Below, piece by piece: positions 19,658 through 27,786 of a DNA stretch of 60,240 nt. The DNA comes from a virus. Each line of letters opens with the position of its first letter. Within the stretch, counting starts at the first letter, position 1. The translations under genes and the position numbers were made by a program. The stretch lies in IMG/VR virus record IMGVR_UViG_3300042472_000192, positions 1 through 60,240 of that record. One strand, 5' to 3'. The notes under the pieces were generated by a model. That model did not search any database, was not told the origin of the DNA, and saw only the letters and a program-made list of their open reading frames with translations.

Positions 19658-20445
19658 TCTGCGTGGTAACCTTTCGGATATAGTGTTATTATTACTTTTT
19701 GTATTTCGTCTTCTTCTGACCAGAGCCTACTATTAGTATACACGAATTCTAGGATCTTGTCAAAGACCCCATCAACGTGTACTTCAGTATCCATACTAAG
19801 ATTCATCTGAAAGTCTGCTTCCCAATCATTACTAAAATTATCTGATAGTTCTTTTATTACCTCTTCCAAACCTTTAGATTTTAATATGATGACTGTTGGT
19901 TTATTTAATAATCTAATCTCTTCAAATGTTTTTTTCTTATCTGCTAGGTGCTGAAAGTTGCCAGCAAAATAAAATGAATGAACATTTCTTTTTCCATTAA
20001 CAACAGCGCTTATAACTGAGTTAGGTCCAGATAAAACTTGATAAGGAATGCTCATCTCCGAAAGTATTGATTTGAATTGTGACATAGGCTCAAGAAAAAC
20101 CGAAGAACCTTCATCTGAAACAACAAATATTTTTTTTCTATTTTTTACATGCTCAAGCAAAACATTTTTCATATCATCAACATGAGCAGGATCAGACTCA
20201 AGGTTGTATTGAAGTATGACACCCCTTGGATTTATATTTGGTCTCTCTTCAATATTGAGATAGTTGATGGCATTGATTAATCTAGAGAACTGTCTATGAT
20301 TTTCTACTAAAATAACATCTGCAGTTTTAATATGTTCTATTGCAGATAGACTAATGTCTGCTGGGTCTCCAATTGGCAGAGATCCAAACACTATGTTTTT
20401 TCTAAATATATTATTTTGTAGCGTGTCTTGAATTTGATAGCGCAA
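19654..20445 (-). CDS. RsmI-like SAM methylase (tetrapyrrole methylase fold)
   Basis: A 263-residue protein resembling RsmI, which 2'-O-methylates C1402 of 16S rRNA. IVFGSLPIGDPADISLSAIE matches TPIGNLxDITLRAxE; TADVILVENHRQFSRLI matches the AEDTRxTxxLL motif; IFVVSDEGSSVFLEP and YQVLSGPNSVISAVVNG match SDAGxPxISDPG and xPGPSAxxxA; FYFAGNF matches FxFxGFLP. Several canonical residues differ, so the target may not be rRNA. TTG start with GAGGGG upstream. Translationally coupled to the proteasome-like gene. Confidence 0.75.
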   Translation of the reverse strand: MRYQIQDTLQNNIFRKNIVFGSLPIGDPADISLSAIEHIKTADVILVENHRQFSRLINAINYLNIEERPNINPRGVILQYNLESDPAHVDDMKNVLLEHVKNRKKIFVVSDEGSSVFLEPMSQFKSILSEMSIPYQVLSGPNSVISAVVNGKRNVHSFYFAGNFQHLADKKKTFEEIRLLNKPTVIILKSKGLEEVIKELSDNFSNDWEADFQMNLSMDTEVHVDGVFDKILEFVYTNSRLWSEEDEIQKVIITLYPKGYHAE

Positions 20446-20475
20446 GAGAAAGCCCCTCTAGATAGATACCTTATA

Positions 20476-20481
20476 AGTATA
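20476..20481 (-). promoter_or_regulatory. Extended -10 promoter for RsmI-like gene
   Basis: Minus-strand GTGGTATACTTATAAG, then a leader of about 25 nt with AGAGGGG 7 nt before the TTG at 20445. Confidence 0.55.
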
Positions 20482-20510
20482 CCACCCAGAGGGGGTCTTT
20501 CAATTAATGA

Positions 20511-20798
20511 CTAATTAGCCTTTTTGTCTACAGACTTAAAGGCGTCATTTATTTCTGCAAGTGATAGTTTTCCATCGTCTAAAAAAGCCCTTGCAAGCCT
20601 CTCAATAACGCTGGCTACACCAAGTAGTCCTGCTAAGAATACTGCCTGAACTGTATCTATCCCTACTACGGCTCCTGCTCCTAGGACTGACAGTCCTGAT
20701 GCTGCGAATACCGCAAGAATTCTCATGAGTATATTCGTCAACGCCTTCTGTGAGTTTTCTTTCTTGGGTGCTTCTACTGCTATTTTTTTAGTTGCCAT
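20511..20798 (-). CDS. Holin-like membrane protein
   Basis: A 95-residue protein with a basic N-terminus (MATKKIAVEAPKKE), two hydrophobic helices (ILAVFAASGLSVLGAGAVVG and VFLAGLLGVASVIERLARAF) and a C-terminal DDGKLSLAEINDAFKSVDKK that resembles an EF-hand loop. Two helices with charged ends is a holin-like layout. The EF-like tail echoes the DGK/DGE repeats of the secreted 922-residue protein two genes upstream. TAATGG coupling to the gene before it. Holin role is inference. Confidence 0.6.
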   Translation of the reverse strand: MATKKIAVEAPKKENSQKALTNILMRILAVFAASGLSVLGAGAVVGIDTVQAVFLAGLLGVASVIERLARAFLDDGKLSLAEINDAFKSVDKKAN

Positions 20799-20977
20799 TA
20801 TTCATCATCCCATTCCTTATTTCTAACTGGATAGGTAATTGCCCATGCAATCAATGTACCAACAATTGCATAGCCTACTACCGTTTTTGCAGAACCATCA
20901 AGGACTACCCAGGCAATAAACATACCTAGAAGTGTCCAAAGTTGATCTATCATATCTTTGATTATTTTCTTTATCAT
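20798..20977 (-). CDS. Small membrane protein (59 aa)
   Basis: Starts MIKKIIKDMIDQLWTLLGMF; two hydrophobic segments (LWTLLGMFIAWVVL and VVGYAIVGTLIAWAITYPV) and an acidic end (RNKEWDDE). Its start overlaps the stop of the 922-aa gene (ATGA) and its stop overlaps the next start (TAATG), so it is a real operon gene. It may pair with the holin-like protein as an antiholin; unproven. Confidence 0.7.
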   Translation of the reverse strand: MIKKIIKDMIDQLWTLLGMFIAWVVLDGSAKTVVGYAIVGTLIAWAITYPVRNKEWDDE

Positions 20978-23742
20978 GGTCTTCTTCTCCTTATTCCCTT
21001 GGAATCGCCAGAGGCTCCTCCGCCACCTGATCCTCCAGAACTACTGCCTGTGGACCCTCCAGTGGAACCTGTCGCAGCACCTACAGCATTTAACGCTGCT
21101 CCTGCTGCTACAACTGTTGCTACAACCATTTCGGTTGCTTCTTCTCTTTCGCTTTCTGTCATATCTGCGCCTATGCTACCCAATGCTTCTAATGCTGCTC
21201 CAGGGTCATTAAATAATTCTGCTGCAAATGCTGCTGGGTCGGAAACTAGTTCTACTTGAACGGCAACCTCTGCTGTAATAACAACAGCCTCACCATTTTC
21301 GGATGTACGAACATCAACTGGTGTGCTTGCTGGTAAATCTGATAATTTAATTCCAGCCTCTGCAACCTGTTGTGCAGTAAGATTTTCACCTTCTGGCACT
21401 GATTGAATTAACGCATCAGCAACAATATCTTTTTCTGCTTCAGATAATTTACCATCTGAACTTGCTAGTGCAACAATTGCTGCAACATCTTCTTGTGAAA
21501 CTTCACCGTCTGATGCAAGTGCTTCTAGTACTGCTTCTTGATCTGCTACAGAAACTTTTCCATCTTCTGCCAATGCTTCAATTAATTGATCAGTTTCTTC
21601 TGCATCAATTTCTCCATCTGCTGCCATTGACTCTGCAATTGCATCGACCTCTTCACTATCTAATTTACCGTCTGACAGTGCATCATCAACTGTATTGGTT
21701 ACATCTTCTTCGGATCCCGTCACTGGTTCTATATCAACTGGTTCAACGTCTACTGGTTCTGTATCCACAGGTTCTGTTTCAACAGGCTCTGTGTCTATAG
21801 GCTCTGTCTCTACAGGAGTAGTGTCTATAGGCTCTGTCTCTACAGGAGTAGTGTCTATAGGCTCTGTCTCTATAGGAGTAGTGTCTATAGGTTCTGTTTC
21901 CACTGGTGTGGTATCCACGGGTTCTGTATCTACTGGCTCTGTATCTATAGGTTCTGTTTCAACAGGTGTTGTATCTACAGGAGTAGTGGTTACTGGTGTG
22001 GTGTCTACTGGTGGAACAACTACTGGTGGATCTACAACTGGAGGTTGAGTAACTGGAGGTTCTATAACTGGAGGTTGAGTAACTGGAGGTTCTATAACTG
22101 GTGGTTGAGTAACTAAAGAAGGTGGAGCAGGTGTTACAACGGGTTCTGGGGCTGGTGCAGGAACTGCATTAATTACTGCTTGTGCGGTAGCAATAACAGT
22201 TGGTGCTGCTAATACTGCTTCTACTGCTGTTGAAACAACTGCAATATCTGCTACTTTTGTAGTTAATGTTGTAGTTGCTGTTGTTAATGCAGTCACAGTG
22301 TTTGCAGAAACAGTAGCGATTACAGGAATTGCTACTGCGGCTGTTGTATTTGCTGTATTTGTTGCAACAATCGCCGTAACTGCTGAGTTTAATGTAGCAA
22401 TTTGTGCATTTGCTGTATCAATTGCCGCTAGTACTGTTGCATTGTCTGGATCAGGAGTAGGTGTAAATGCAGCGCCTTGATTAATTGTTCCAGTAAACCC
22501 TGTAGTAGTGCTTGTATTAGCAATAGGTGTTACGGCACCCCCAGTTGTCTCTCTTACATTAAACCTAGCGCCATTTGGTATTGGTCCAGTCACGCTTACA
22601 TCTGCTTGCCATGCGCCATCTGCTGGGTTAACATCGGCATTAAACCTAACTTGAGTCATCTGTGTCTCGGCAGTAGTAAGAGGATATACTCTAAGGTCCC
22701 ACGCAATAGACAGAGTATTGGTTGTTGTTGAATAAGTAATACCAGATCCATTACTCCATGTAGTCCAGTCATAACCCGCTACAGAAATTGAAGGGGCATT
22801 GGGTGTAGAGGAGTAGTTTTGTCCTTCATTTACTCCAAAGGTTATTGTTGCATTAGAACTAACATAAACATTGTTATATGTGACTCCACCCATTTGTAAA
22901 TTAAATGGAAGGTTCATGCGGATACCCGCATCATCTGTATTTGCTAAAACATTTGATGTTGTTCCAACTGTGGCTACCAAAGCATTTACTGCATCTTGAG
23001 CATTATTAATTGCAACATTTGCCTGAGTTAATTGTGTCTGCGCCTCTGTAGTTGCAGTGGTTACTGCTGCTACCGCCGTGGTTGCCGTTGCCACTGTGGC
23101 AGTTGCGGTATCTATTGTCGCCTGTGCTGCCTGTATTGCAGTAGAGGCTGTTGCAGCCTGTGCTACTTCTGTTGTAATTGCGGTGGCTACTTGAGTAACG
23201 GTAGTTGGAGATTCTGTCATTAAGGGGGTTGCTGTTGCTATAACTGTTGCAGTTGCAGACTCAACGACGGGGGTCGCTGCCGTGACAGCAGTTTGTGCTA
23301 CAGCAACTTCTGGAGTCTGTGTTGTTGCGGTTACAGGTATTGCTGCAATTGCTGTGGTTACGGCAGTTACTGCGGTAGTAACGTCTTGCGTTACTGTTGC
23401 TGCTGTTGCTACAACTGTGGAAACATTTGATACTTCTGCTACGGCAGTGGTGGCTGCTGTGACTGCAGTAGTTGCTGCTGCTACGGCCGTGTTAGATGTT
23501 GTTACTGCCTGTACTGCAGTCGCAATAGTTGCTGTTGCTGTATCTGAGGCTTGTGCTGCTTGGGCTACCTCTGTGGTGGCTGTTGCTAAGGCTGTATTTA
23601 CTGCCTGCTGGGCTGGACTTACGACTACTTGCTCTGATGGGGCTGGTGCGCCATCAGCATGTGCTTGATCAACTGGAGATATCAACATCCATAAAGTCAA
23701 GAGCAAACCTACTAATCCAGATTTGATGAGAAGTGATTTTAT
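20974..23742 (-). CDS. Large secreted repeat protein, surface adhesin-like
   Basis: About 922 residues. Signal peptide KSLLIKSGLVGLLLTLWMLI with AHA-DG cleavage; its positively charged start only appears if translation begins at ATA (23740-23742), 8 nt after GGGGG; otherwise a TTG at 23706 would be the first standard codon. Then: Ala/Thr/Val-rich helical repeats (about 30-250); a beta-sandwich domain with LPFNLQMGGVTYNNVYVSSN (nidogen-like start); more Ala/Thr repeats; proline-rich VIEPPVTQPPV repeats; acidic PVDT/PVETEPIDT repeats; five DGxxxxEE EF-hand-like repeats (SDGKLDSEEVDAIAE); a Gly/Ser linker and terminal RRRRP. Could be a calcium-responsive surface protein altering the infected cell. 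No sorting motif seen. Confidence 0.75.
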   Translation of the reverse strand: MKSLLIKSGLVGLLLTLWMLISPVDQAHADGAPAPSEQVVVSPAQQAVNTALATATTEVAQAAQASDTATATIATAVQAVTTSNTAVAAATTAVTAATTAVAEVSNVSTVVATAATVTQDVTTAVTAVTTAIAAIPVTATTQTPEVAVAQTAVTAATPVVESATATVIATATPLMTESPTTVTQVATAITTEVAQAATASTAIQAAQATIDTATATVATATTAVAAVTTATTEAQTQLTQANVAINNAQDAVNALVATVGTTSNVLANTDDAGIRMNLPFNLQMGGVTYNNVYVSSNATITFGVNEGQNYSSTPNAPSISVAGYDWTTWSNGSGITYSTTTNTLSIAWDLRVYPLTTAETQMTQVRFNADVNPADGAWQADVSVTGPIPNGARFNVRETTGGAVTPIANTSTTTGFTGTINQGAAFTPTPDPDNATVLAAIDTANAQIATLNSAVTAIVATNTANTTAAVAIPVIATVSANTVTALTTATTTLTTKVADIAVVSTAVEAVLAAPTVIATAQAVINAVPAPAPEPVVTPAPPSLVTQPPVIEPPVTQPPVIEPPVTQPPVVDPPVVVPPVDTTPVTTTPVDTTPVETEPIDTEPVDTEPVDTTPVETEPIDTTPIETEPIDTTPVETEPIDTTPVETEPIDTEPVETEPVDTEPVDVEPVDIEPVTGSEEDVTNTVDDALSDGKLDSEEVDAIAESMAADGEIDAEETDQLIEALAEDGKVSVADQEAVLEALASDGEVSQEDVAAIVALASSDGKLSEAEKDIVADALIQSVPEGENLTAQQVAEAGIKLSDLPASTPVDVRTSENGEAVVITAEVAVQVELVSDPAAFAAELFNDPGAALEALGSIGADMTESEREEATEMVVATVVAAGAALNAVGAATGSTGGSTGSSSGGSGGGGASGDSKGIRRRRP
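21791..21910 (-). repeat. 30-bp tandem coding repeats
   Basis: Four near-identical 30-bp units (starting 21791, 21821, 21851, 21881; unit includes GTGTCTATAGGCTCTGTCTC on the plus strand), encoding the ten-residue TPxETEPIDT repeat. Diverged half-units continue to about 22010. In-frame unit length favours repeat number variation without loss of frame. Confidence 0.85.
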
Positions 23743-23781
23743 TTACCTTTCCCCCTTATGCAAACAATGTCTGCTAGGATG

Positions 23782-23787
23782 ATTATA
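23782..23787 (-). promoter_or_regulatory. Extended -10 promoter for large secreted protein gene
   Basis: Minus-strand ATGGTATAATCATCC, leader about 35 nt with AAGGGGGAAAGG. It lies just downstream of the terminator of the preceding gene. Confidence 0.6.
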
Positions 23788-23800
23788 CCATTTTATTAAA

Positions 23801-23830
23801 CAAAAAAGAGGGCTAGCACTTGGCTAACCC
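23801..23830 (-). terminator. Rho-independent terminator
   Basis: On the minus strand GGGTTAGC, loop, GCTAGCCC (one G-T wobble) then TCTTTTTTG. Follows the stop of the 353-aa surface protein gene at 23850 and precedes the next promoter at 23782-23787. Confidence 0.8.
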
Positions 23831-23849
23831 CCTTAGTTGTTGGTTTAAA

Positions 23850-24911
23850 TTACTTCTTTAGTGCAACCTTAGCCTTTGGGAACTTAGCGTTCCACTTCTT
23901 TGCCAATGCGTTGTACTGTGCAACATATGTAGCCTTAGCAAGATCTGATGCTGCCTTTGCAGTTACTGTTGCTGAATCAGATGCTGCCTTTGCGTCTGCA
24001 AGTGCCTTATCTGCTGCAACCTTATCTGCTGCACGTCCTGCCTTCTCTGCTGCAAGTGCTGCATTAGCAACTGCTAGTGCTGAGTTAGCAACTGCAAGTT
24101 CTGCGTTCTTTGCTGCAAGTTCCCCTGCAAGATCACGAACTGCTACTACTGCAACTACAGAACCTACTGGCGCTGCAAGGCCTGTAACGGCTGCTGCTAC
24201 TGTTGCGTATGCTGTAACAGTAACTGAACCTGAAGCAGGAAGTGTAATTGTCTGCTCCTTAGTTCCAATTGTTGCTGTTACTGTATCTGTTGTAAGCGCT
24301 GTTGCTGTTGCAACACCATTTGAAGATACCAATGTGTTAACAGTTACACCACTCTTAGGATTACCAAATACGTCAAAAGCAGATACCTTAAGTACCTGTG
24401 ATGTACCTGCTGCTCCTGATGTTGGTGCAGAAAGTGTAATAGAGTTTGCTGTTGCTGCAGAGTTTGAACCCTGAACATAGTAAACTGTTGTAGTTCCAGC
24501 ACGGGTAATCGATACTGTTCCTACTGCTGTACTTTTAGTATATACGTAAAAGTCTGCTGCTGTTCCAGTTCCTGTTGCAACTGAAAGTGTTGAAGAACCG
24601 TTTGATGCGGTTACTGGTGCTGTTGATGTTGCTAGAGCAGGAACAATTGTTGCATTTGTTGCAACTGCTGTTACTACTGTTCCAGTGTCTACTGACGTTA
24701 CAGCAATCTTCAATGCATCTGCTGCATCGATACTGTTGTCTGCTGGCACTGGTAGTGATACAGGAGTTGTTACTACTGTTCCACCTGTTGCTGCAGAACC
24801 CGCTACCGTTAGGGTAACAGTTCCAGCGTTTGCTTGCGCTGCTGGCGATACGAGCATTGTGCTAGTCAGGGCTGCAGCGATGATTAGCGATACTTTCTTG
24901 AATGAATTCAT
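23850..24911 (-). CDS. Secreted surface protein with Ig-like domain and coiled coil
   Basis: A 353-residue exported protein: signal peptide MNSFKKVSLIIAAALTSTML through SPAAQANA, Ala/Thr/Val-rich beta region, an Ig-like (Big-1/invasin-type) domain with LKVSAFDVFGNPKSGVTVNT, an Ala-rich coiled coil (AAKNAELAVANSALAVANAA) and a basic tail YNALAKKWNAKFPKAKVALKK-like in composition. This architecture is like cell-envelope proteins of low-GC planktonic actinobacteria rather than phage virions, so it may be acquired from a host. Lies directly after the terminase gene with AAAAGAG upstream and is followed by a strong terminator. Confidence 0.7.
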   Translation of the reverse strand: MNSFKKVSLIIAAALTSTMLVSPAAQANAGTVTLTVAGSAATGGTVVTTPVSLPVPADNSIDAADALKIAVTSVDTGTVVTAVATNATIVPALATSTAPVTASNGSSTLSVATGTGTAADFYVYTKSTAVGTVSITRAGTTTVYYVQGSNSAATANSITLSAPTSGAAGTSQVLKVSAFDVFGNPKSGVTVNTLVSSNGVATATALTTDTVTATIGTKEQTITLPASGSVTVTAYATVAAAVTGLAAPVGSVVAVVAVRDLAGELAAKNAELAVANSALAVANAALAAEKAGRAADKVAADKALADAKAASDSATVTAKAASDLAKATYVAQYNALAKKWNAKFPKAKVALKK

Positions 24912-24927
24912 TTTATCTCTTTTCTTG

Positions 24928-26715
24928 TTATAGTGTTTTTAGTCCAGCCAAATAATCTTCAATGTCTTTTAATTGACTAGGTTTATATTGTATCACATTG
25001 CGAGAGTCCATGTCAAATTGCTCCTCTGGAGTCTTTGGCCTATCCTTGTAGGTATGGACTTCTATCTCAGTATTTATATCTTTTGGGGTATGTGATATTG
25101 CCCCAAATATTGCTCCACACACAGCATCAGCCAAGTCCTTTGACTTCTTGCGTGGGTGATCAACTCTGTCATTTTTCATAATCTTTAACTGGGTTAGTTC
25201 TTCAAACAAAAGTTCGATTGCTGGCATTACTAGCCTCTCTTCATAAACAAGCATTGCCATATCTTCATAATGTTTTTTAGCAACAGAAACAGTATCAGTT
25301 CTCATTCCAACCTGATTCAATTCATTCTGAATATCAAATGACTGCCAACGGTCAAAAGAAACTAATCCAACATCAAACCCAAGTCTTCTAAGGTTTTGAA
25401 TCCACTGCTTCACCTCTGAAAGATTAACGGGGCCTTCAATCTTTGGCTCCCACCATGCTACTGCATCTACTACTACAATTGGTGCTACCTGTTCGTAGTT
25501 ATTAATTACTTGGATATTTACCCATTTTTCTACATGGGCGATTGCTACCGCACACTTGTCATGCTTTTGTGCAAGGTCAGCGTGTACATAATATTTTTTA
25601 GTTGGATCTGGTTTAAATGACTCATCAAATCTTTTAAAAGCGTCTATTGGATTTCTTGTTGTCATACAAGATCTTACCTTCTCGTGCTGCTTAAAGAATG
25701 CATCTGATGCAAATGTTGGTACACAAGCAAAGCGCATCATTGCATCTCCAAGGTCTGTCATGAATGCAATCTTAAAATCATCAATCTTTCTTGTTGGGTT
25801 TACTTCCCATGTTGGTCTCTTGAGTGCAAAGACCCCAGGATATTTATATGAAACTATATGATCTTCATCCCAAGCGATATCAAATGTATTGTCTGCACTA
25901 TCTTCTGGAAGCAATGGATTAATTACAAACTTATGTGTACGATCTATAACTTCTTTTTCAGAGATTACTGCATCATACTTTTCTGAAATAAAGTCTCCTG
26001 GATAGCGTGGGAATGAAAGCAAAACGACTTTGCCAAGGTCAGGGAAACGGGAGTCAACGGATCCACGGAAAGCCTTATATATATTATCTGCGGTCTTTCC
26101 TTGATCATTTCCTGTACCAACCTCAGATGCAAAACCTGAAATCTCATCAAGAACTGCAAGCAAAAGATTTAAACCCTCGTGTGACTCACGTTCTGAGTGT
26201 CCAGAGTAGACGGTAATAGATTTATTAAACTCAATTGAATCTGCTTTAGCATAGTATTTTCCAGCAAACCATGGTGACTTTTCAATTTTTGTTTTAAAAC
26301 CTTTAAAGAAAACGTTCTTTGCCTGTTGTGCGTTAATAGCAACGTTGATTAAGTCAATAGCATCTCCAGAAGGCTTGCCAAAGTATTTTGCTGGGTCTTT
26401 TAAGCATAGTAACTTATATACAATGTATGAACATGCTACTGTTGATGTGAAGTCTTTTCCAGATCCCTTGCCAAGTTGCAGAATGATTTCGTTCTTTGTA
26501 TACTTGTCGTAGTATTGGGATCCTTCTTCTTCCCCCATTAATTCTATCAAGTCTTCTTTTCTATATATCTGACTCATTGCCTCAACAATGTCATACTGGA
26601 TATCAGACAAGCCAGGCTGGCCAAGGAAGGCATCACCCTCAACAAATGTTTTGGCGTCTACTGGAATCTCTTCAAAGTTATTATCTTTGAGGGCTTCTAA
26701 AAATTCATCATACAT
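24928..26715 (-). CDS. terL: Terminase large subunit
   Basis: A 595-residue packaging motor. Adaptor/ATPase: Walker A GKGSGKD (82-88) after IILQL, Walker B LLLAVLDE (184-191). Nuclease domain: YYVHADLAQKHDKCAVAIAH (first acidic site), LVSFDRWQSFDIQNEL, and KDLADAVCGAIFGA (C-terminal Asp), the RNase H-like motifs. It acts with the small subunit and the portal to cut and pump DNA into proheads. ATG overlaps the small-subunit stop. No portal or capsid gene follows, which is unusual; surface-protein genes do. Confidence 0.93.
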   Translation of the reverse strand: MYDEFLEALKDNNFEEIPVDAKTFVEGDAFLGQPGLSDIQYDIVEAMSQIYRKEDLIELMGEEEGSQYYDKYTKNEIILQLGKGSGKDFTSTVACSYIVYKLLCLKDPAKYFGKPSGDAIDLINVAINAQQAKNVFFKGFKTKIEKSPWFAGKYYAKADSIEFNKSITVYSGHSERESHEGLNLLLAVLDEISGFASEVGTGNDQGKTADNIYKAFRGSVDSRFPDLGKVVLLSFPRYPGDFISEKYDAVISEKEVIDRTHKFVINPLLPEDSADNTFDIAWDEDHIVSYKYPGVFALKRPTWEVNPTRKIDDFKIAFMTDLGDAMMRFACVPTFASDAFFKQHEKVRSCMTTRNPIDAFKRFDESFKPDPTKKYYVHADLAQKHDKCAVAIAHVEKWVNIQVINNYEQVAPIVVVDAVAWWEPKIEGPVNLSEVKQWIQNLRRLGFDVGLVSFDRWQSFDIQNELNQVGMRTDTVSVAKKHYEDMAMLVYEERLVMPAIELLFEELTQLKIMKNDRVDHPRKKSKDLADAVCGAIFGAISHTPKDINTEIEVHTYKDRPKTPEEQFDMDSRNVIQYKPSQLKDIEDYLAGLKTL

Positions 26716-27241
26716 CTTGAACCACAGTTATAACTTCATCTTTTTTAGCAATAGATGAAAGTCTTTTCATAATCTCATCACGAACTTGTGGATACTCTGA
26801 AGCAATATCTTTTAGGATTGACATTAATACCATCTGTCTATTTTCAATCTCAATCATTTCATCAGCAAGTTCTTTGTTCTCAAGAAGTCCTGCTTTCTGA
26901 AGCATATCAATTCTTTTTGATTCAATATCCATGACTAGTTTAATTGCCTGAGTCTTTGCTCCAAGGTTATTTGTCATTGATGCCTCGTCAATTACTTCGT
27001 AAGACTTTGATATAAGTTTGCTGTAGTGTGTATCGGCAGCAGCAAGTGCTTCTTTAGCACGTGCTCTAATTGCATCGTTTGCAGATGCCATAACTTTCCA
27101 CTCATTAATTAATGTCACAACACGTGTGCGTGGAATATCCAGTTGTTTAGAAATTACTGTTGGATCATTCCCCTTTAGGTACTCTTCAACAACAAGGTTA
27201 ACTTGATCAAGATGTTTAACTAGATCTTCTTCAGTCGACAT
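26708..27241 (-). CDS. Probable terminase small subunit
   Basis: A 177-residue helical protein. Residues 15-50 form a helix-turn-helix (EEYLKGNDPTVISKQLDIPR then TRVVTLINEWK) as expected for recognising packaging sites; residues 60-150 are long helices suited to oligomerisation. Position immediately upstream of the large subunit, with overlapping stop/start, supports the call. Sequence alone is not diagnostic. Confidence 0.75.
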   Translation of the reverse strand: MSTEEDLVKHLDQVNLVVEEYLKGNDPTVISKQLDIPRTRVVTLINEWKVMASANDAIRARAKEALAAADTHYSKLISKSYEVIDEASMTNNLGAKTQAIKLVMDIESKRIDMLQKAGLLENKELADEMIEIENRQMVLMSILKDIASEYPQVRDEIMKRLSSIAKKDEVITVVQDV

Positions 27242-27503
27242 GATTTAACTCCCTTGCTATCTTTAATAGTATAAGGTAACCAATCAAATCATCAATATCG
27301 TTATCGCCAATGAATGCTCCGCCTCTGGTAATCCTAGAAAGTTTGTCATCAATTCGAACATGTAACTGTTCAATATTATCAGAGATAGAAAAAATCCGAA
27401 CTGGATTTAGCGCTGAGTCTCCGTAAGATTTATTTTTTGTAATAAGCATATCCTTGATCTCATCACAAACCTGACCAATAGTAAACTGTGTTTCAGAACT
27501 CAT
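27231..27503 (-). CDS. DUF1599-like (nucleotide modification associated domain) protein
   Basis: A 90-residue all-helical protein with LITKNKSYGDSALNP, SDNIEQLHVRIDDKLSRITR and DIDDLIGYLILLKIA. The KNxxYGxSAL...RIDDKLxR...DLxGYLxLL pattern is that of DUF1599, related to MazG-like nucleotide-binding helical proteins and found near nucleotide-modification genes. Function unproven. Given the many oxygenases here, a link to modified nucleotides deserves testing. AGGAGATAGACG precedes the ATG. Confidence 0.7.
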   Translation of the reverse strand: MSSETQFTIGQVCDEIKDMLITKNKSYGDSALNPVRIFSISDNIEQLHVRIDDKLSRITRGGAFIGDNDIDDLIGYLILLKIARELNHVD

Positions 27504-27630
27504 CGTCTATCTCCTCTTCTAGATCCCAATCAAAAATTTCTGGTAGGTTCTTAAGTGTTAAAAGTGTATAGGCCAGTCCAGCAGACATGACTAATGATAA
27601 AATAACTAATGCCTTACTTGTATTTTTCAT
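27493..27630 (-). CDS. Small single-pass membrane protein
   Basis: 45 residues, MKNTSKALVILSLVMSAGLA then YTLLTLKNLPEIF and an acidic tail (DWDLEEEIDDEF). One transmembrane helix. Start overlaps the stop of the HTH gene (ATGA) and its end overlaps the DUF1599-like gene. A longer frame to 27696 would overlap the HTH gene. Function unknown. Confidence 0.6.
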   Translation of the reverse strand: MKNTSKALVILSLVMSAGLAYTLLTLKNLPEIFDWDLEEEIDDEF

Positions 27631-27782
27631 CGTTTTGATTTCCTCAATCCAAATTTTGCAAGGTAGACGTAGATAGTTTCTATGCTCACTCCACACTCCT
27701 TTGCAATCTCTTCTGGTGTCTTCTTATCCATAACATATCTCTTACGCATAAAAGACTCACTTGTATATAGTTTAGCAGCCAT
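27627..27782 (-). CDS. Small helix-turn-helix DNA-binding protein
   Basis: 51 residues: MAAKLYTSESFMRKRYVMDK then KTPEEIAKECGVSIETIYVY LAKFGLRKSKR, a single sigma-70 region-4-like or Hin-like HTH (TPEEIAKECGVSIETIYVYL) with basic ends. Such one-domain HTH proteins are common in actinophages near terminase. It might regulate the operon or act as a packaging accessory. Start ATG has no obvious ribosome binding site. Confidence 0.75.
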   Translation of the reverse strand: MAAKLYTSESFMRKRYVMDKKTPEEIAKECGVSIETIYVYLAKFGLRKSKR

Positions 27783-27786
27783 AGCG

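Noticed and set aside
20483-20505. CCACCCAGAGGGGGT as a terminator after the holin-like gene
   Set aside because: Only a short imperfect stem and no T-tract on the minus strand.
21735-22090. Regular repeats looking like a CRISPR array
   Set aside because: Units are contiguous, in frame and encode a Pro/Glu/Thr repeat; there are no unique spacers or palindromic repeats.
23282-23668. Ala/Val-rich plus-strand frame opposite the secreted protein gene
   Set aside because: Antisense shadow of GCN/ACN repeats; no start signals.
23911-24474. 187-residue plus-strand frame opposite the surface protein gene
   Set aside because: Same reason: low-complexity antisense shadow of an Ala-rich coiled coil.
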